Of a stretch of DNA of 64,000 bases, positions 61,288 through 64,000 are shown in pieces. The stretch comes from Caecitellus pseudoparvulus (Eukaryota; Bigyra: Bicosoecida). Position numbers and translations under genes: made by a program. Below the pieces are notes generated by a model, which was not told the DNA's origin, made no database searches, and saw nothing but the letters and a program-made list of their open reading frames with translations. Position 1 is the stretch's first letter. Each line of letters begins with the position of its first letter. The stretch is taken from assembly GCA_965644315.1 (NCBI GenBank), contig CBFFRQ010000018.1, positions 1-64,000 of the forward strand, read 5' to 3'.

Positions 61288-64000
61288 ATGGCTGCGGCAG
61301 CCGCACAGCTCAAGGTCAAAGGTAGGCGGACCGCCCAGACGCTGGTACTAACACCATGTATTGTATACTTGACCCCCCTGTTTCACAGTTCTGGGCATCC
61401 GCCATGCACGTCTCCCGGCTGGTGCGTTGGGTGCTGCTGCTGCCGTTTGCATGATGAAACGCAACCTCTTCACAACCCACCGCAGGCACTGAGCAAGCCA
61501 AAGTCGCCTTAAAACACACACGGCCTGGTAAGAAGATGAAAATCTTCGAGGTTGGTCCGTTCAGGGTGGACCCCAACAAGAAAACAGTCTCCTTCCGCTC
61601 TGAAGCTAGCTTCAAACTGTGGGTTGCTTCTGATGCCTCGCTTCTCCTCGAGCAGTTGCTCACAAGACCTTCCACTCCACAGGAACGTTTCCCCGCCACA
61701 AAGCCAAGATTGGCGCTCTGTAGAGGTGTGTCTTGTCGTGTGCTTCTTCCTGCGCCCCTGTGGTCAGATTCAATCGTTCCGTGCAGGACTCGTTTCGAGT
61801 GGAAGTCTCATTCTTGCAAACCATCGGACGGAGCACTTCTGAAGTGCCGGGGGGAGAAGTGAGTCTACCCTGAGCAAGAAATGTGCCTGTTTGACATGTC
61901 CTACTTCTCTGGCGTGCAGGTGACGGTTCCTGTCTCTGACTTGGTTGATTCCCCACCCAAGCCCGGCAAGCAAGCGGCTTCCGTGTCGAAGAAGAACTTC
62001 CCGCTGAAGTACAGCAGCGCAGGTGATTTGGTGCTGTCAATCGAAAGCACCCTTCCTTCTGGTGCTGGAAGCTACACCGCAGCTGCTGGTGGCCCAGAGT
62101 CATTCGCAGAGGGAAAAGAAGAACAACCGACGGAGCAACCTGAAGGGAAACAGGTGGATGGCCCTCCCGCCCAAAGTGCTTCAGCTTCCGTGCCTCCCTC
62201 AGCCATCAATGACATCGAGCGTCAGTACACGAAATCAGCCATCGTAACGGGCGCTTCTCTCTCCCGGCTGTTCGAAAAGGCGGGCCACCCAGTGGAGCGG
62301 CACGCTCTCGAGGAAGCCTTGCAGTCAACTGGTGCTGGGAAAACCAAGCGCCTGTCCATCGCGACGGTGATTGACGTGTACAAAGAAACACAACGACTGG
62401 CCCCAACCCCAGGCTCTTCCCCAGCCAGGGATGGGTCGGCGCCATTTGGAAACAAAGCAGACTCTCATGCACGCGGGGGCGGTGGCGACTTGCGCGAGGG
62501 CGACGCAGTGGAGGGCAACTTCCGTGGGCGGGGAAAGTGGTACCCAGGCCGCATCCACCGTGTGAACCCTGACGGCACATTCCACGTGAAGTATGCTGAC
62601 GGGGATGAGGAGATGTTTGCGCCCAGTCACCGCGTGCGTGCGGCGGGTGGTGCGCAGGGCGGGACACCAGGGCCTGGTCATGGAGGGAGTGGTGGCGGGG
62701 GCGGGGGCGACTTGCGCGAGGGCGACGCAGTGGAAGGCAACTTCCGTGGGCGGGGAAAGTGGTACCCAGGCCGCATCCACCGTGTGAACCCTGACGGCAC
62801 ATTCCACGTGAAGTATGCTGACGGGGATGAGGAGATGTTTGCGCCCAGTCACCGCGTGCGTGCGGCGGGTGGTGCGCAGGGCGGGACACCAGGGCCTGGT
62901 CATGGAGGGAGTGGTGGCGGGGGCGGGGGCGACTTGCGCGAGGGCGACGCAGTGGAAGGCAACTTCCGTGGGCGGGGAAAGTGGTACCCAGGCCGCATCC
63001 ACCGTGTGAACCCTGACGGCACATTCCACGTGAAGTATGCTGACGGGGATGAGGAGATGTTTGCGCCCAGTCACCGCGTGCGTGCGGCGGGTGGTGCGCA
63101 GGGCGGGACACCAGGGCCTGGTCATGGAGGGAGTGGTGGCGGGGGCGGGGGCGACTTGCGCGAGGGCGACGCAGTGGAAGGCAACTTCCGTGGGCGGGGA
63201 AAGTGGTACCCAGGCCGCATCCACCGTGTGAACCCTGACGGCACATTCCACGTGAAGTATGCTGACGGGGATGAGGAGATGTTTGCGCCCAGTCACCGCG
63301 TGCGTGCGGCGGGTGGTGCGCAGGGCGGGACACCAGGGCCTGGTCATGGAGGGAGTGGTGGCGGGGGCGGGGGCGACTTGCGCGAGGGCGACGCAGTGGA
63401 AGGCAAGGCGTCTGAGACTGAGAAGCCTGCCCGTTCTGATGGGGGTTTTACTGTGCAGTCGCAGGGTCCAGACATGGACGATGAATCATGGCGAAACGAG
63501 GGCTGGGTACATAGAATGGGTGCAACCCTGCTTTCTAAGGTAGAAGATGCTTTCTTTAGGTACTCCTCGAGCATATCTCGAGAAGTGGAAGCGCGGCGAA
63601 ACAGGAAAAGCCTTCCGCCACTTCCACATCGAGGTCGCGTGCTGGCGGTTCGACAGCTTCCTTCGGCACTTAAGGACACTGGGCGGCGTATCACCAGCTC
63701 AAGGCTGCTCGGATGGATGGACATGTTTGGCTTCGATACCAACGATGTCCTGTCTTTGTCTGAGTTTGCTCGTGCCTTTGACTTTTTGTTCGTTTCAGGG
63801 GAGGATGTCGGGAAAGCTGCTGACGCAGTCGAGCATGTTTGGCGTCCAGTTCCGAAGGCCGCCGATACCCAGCATACTAGCACAATCGCCCCAAAGATGC
63901 ATGCAGATGTAGCTGCCCTGAGCGTGTCTGCTGCAGCTGCACGTGTGCTGGTCTCGTATGGGCCAGCGTCAAGTCACGGGGAATCAGATGAAGTTGTGTC
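61288..64000 (+). CDS. C2-like domain and tandem Tudor-repeat protein (right end missing)
   Basis: The model has six exons: 61288-61321, 61389-61421, 61486-61618, 61683-61725, 61787-61858 and 61920 onwards. The five introns are 61-67 nt; the first contains a perfect TACTAAC branch site (61346-61352). Spliced, the N-terminus reads LKVKVLGIRHARLPAG, VSFRSEASFKLNVSPPQSQDWRSVE, DSFRVEVSFLQTIGRSTSEVPGGE, VTVPVSDLVD. These alternating strands look like a C2 domain. After a Pro/Ser-rich linker come four Tudor-like repeats of 74 residues (core KWYPGRIHRVNPDGTFHVKYADGDEE) and a fifth partial copy. A helical region with FDTNDVLSLSEF, resembling a degenerate EF-hand, follows. Tudor-like repeats usually read methylated histone tails or other methylated ligands; function here is unknown. 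About 798 residues are visible; the frame is open at the window edge. Confidence 0.72.
61346..61352 (+). promoter_or_regulatory. TACTAAC intron branch site
   Basis: This is a perfect match to the strong spliceosomal branch consensus, 36 nt before the 3' splice site of the first intron of the Tudor-repeat gene. It supports that intron call. Confidence 0.7.
62487..63405 (+). repeat. 222-bp in-frame tandem repeat coding Tudor domains
   Basis: Units begin (GACTTGCGCGAGGGCGACGC) at 62487, 62709, 62931, 63153 and 63375. The period is exactly 222 bp (74 codons). Units 2-4 appear identical at the nucleotide level. The first unit differs at a few bases (for example GTGGAGGGC against GTGGAAGGC), and the fifth stops after about 31 bp. 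The glycine-rich linker GGSGGGGG joins the domains. Identity of the units points to very recent expansion or active homogenisation. Confidence 0.95.

Noticed and set aside
61726-61767. A 40-42-nt intron in the Tudor gene ending at the CAG at 61765-61767.
   Set aside because: From the natural donor GTGTGT (61726) this acceptor leads into a stop. The acceptor at 61786 gives a 61-nt intron, matching the others, and restores a sensible C2-like strand.
62206-63347. Two long minus-strand open frames (340 and 375 codons) with perfect repeats.
   Set aside because: They are antisense shadows of the 222-bp Tudor repeat. A period divisible by three keeps every frame either open or closed in all units.
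1-64000. CRISPR arrays, tRNA, rRNA, bacterial operons or insertion sequences.
   Set aside because: The window is a eukaryotic chromosome end. The only direct repeats are telomeric units, the LINE copies and the 222-bp Tudor repeat, and no RNA-gene signature was recognised by eye.

Overview
This window is one end of a linear eukaryotic chromosome. It starts with 291 uninterrupted TAACCC units, the C-strand of a TTAGGG telomere. It then runs through a 20.8 kb subtelomere made entirely of non-LTR retrotransposons and into a dense block of nuclear genes. The host is probably a free-living, GC-rich protist. TTAGGG telomeres, introns of about 60-120 nt with GT-AG ends, a P3A proton pump, a TRRAP/Tra1 gene, and a giant RCC1-IPT/TIG-multipass receptor-like protein fit a stramenopile- or haptophyte-like lineage, but nothing here fixes the taxon.

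Subtelomere (1751-22570). Six LINE-type elements, A to F, lie head to tail in one orientation, 5' ends towards the telomere and 3' ends towards the centromere. They are separated by 4-32 nt of CTAACCC-type DNA. A (2.9 kb) encodes only a gag-like protein. B and C (7.75 kb each) encode a gag-like region, an APE-type endonuclease, a reverse transcriptase and a C-terminal CCHC finger in what should be one long frame. That frame is broken at different poly-C tracts in the two copies. D, E and F are 5'-truncated. All six share a 3' architecture: a 16-nt stem-loop with a compensatory base change, an ATGCATT box about 110-120 nt later, and a terminal CTAA that merges with the telomeric repeat. I read this as a telomere-targeting retrotransposon system. 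The gag-only element beside full-length relatives recalls HeT-A and TART of Drosophila, although this chromosome also carries an ordinary telomerase-type repeat. The gag-like protein contains a possible papain-fold (Josephin/OTU-like) cysteine-protease core.

Gene block (22877-64000), in order: a ~3000-residue RCC1-like/IPT-TIG/multipass membrane protein (-); an Atg22/UMF1-family transporter (+); a mitochondrial-type RCC1-repeat protein (+); a 5.8k-residue TRRAP/Tra1 pseudokinase (-); a P3A plasma-membrane proton ATPase (+); a homocysteine S-methyltransferase (+); a SpoU/TrmH RNA methyltransferase (-); an ABHD11-like alpha/beta hydrolase (+); and a C2-like/Tudor-repeat protein that runs off the right edge (+). 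The genes are packed tightly: two convergent pairs have stop codons 40 nt apart or overlap by 9 nt, and two divergent pairs share 270-350 bp. I could place 14 introns in five genes, and all lie near the 5' ends, a pattern expected from reverse-transcriptase-mediated intron loss. The nine genes are not an operon or a pathway. They are ordinary single-copy housekeeping and surface genes next to a retrotransposon-built chromosome end.
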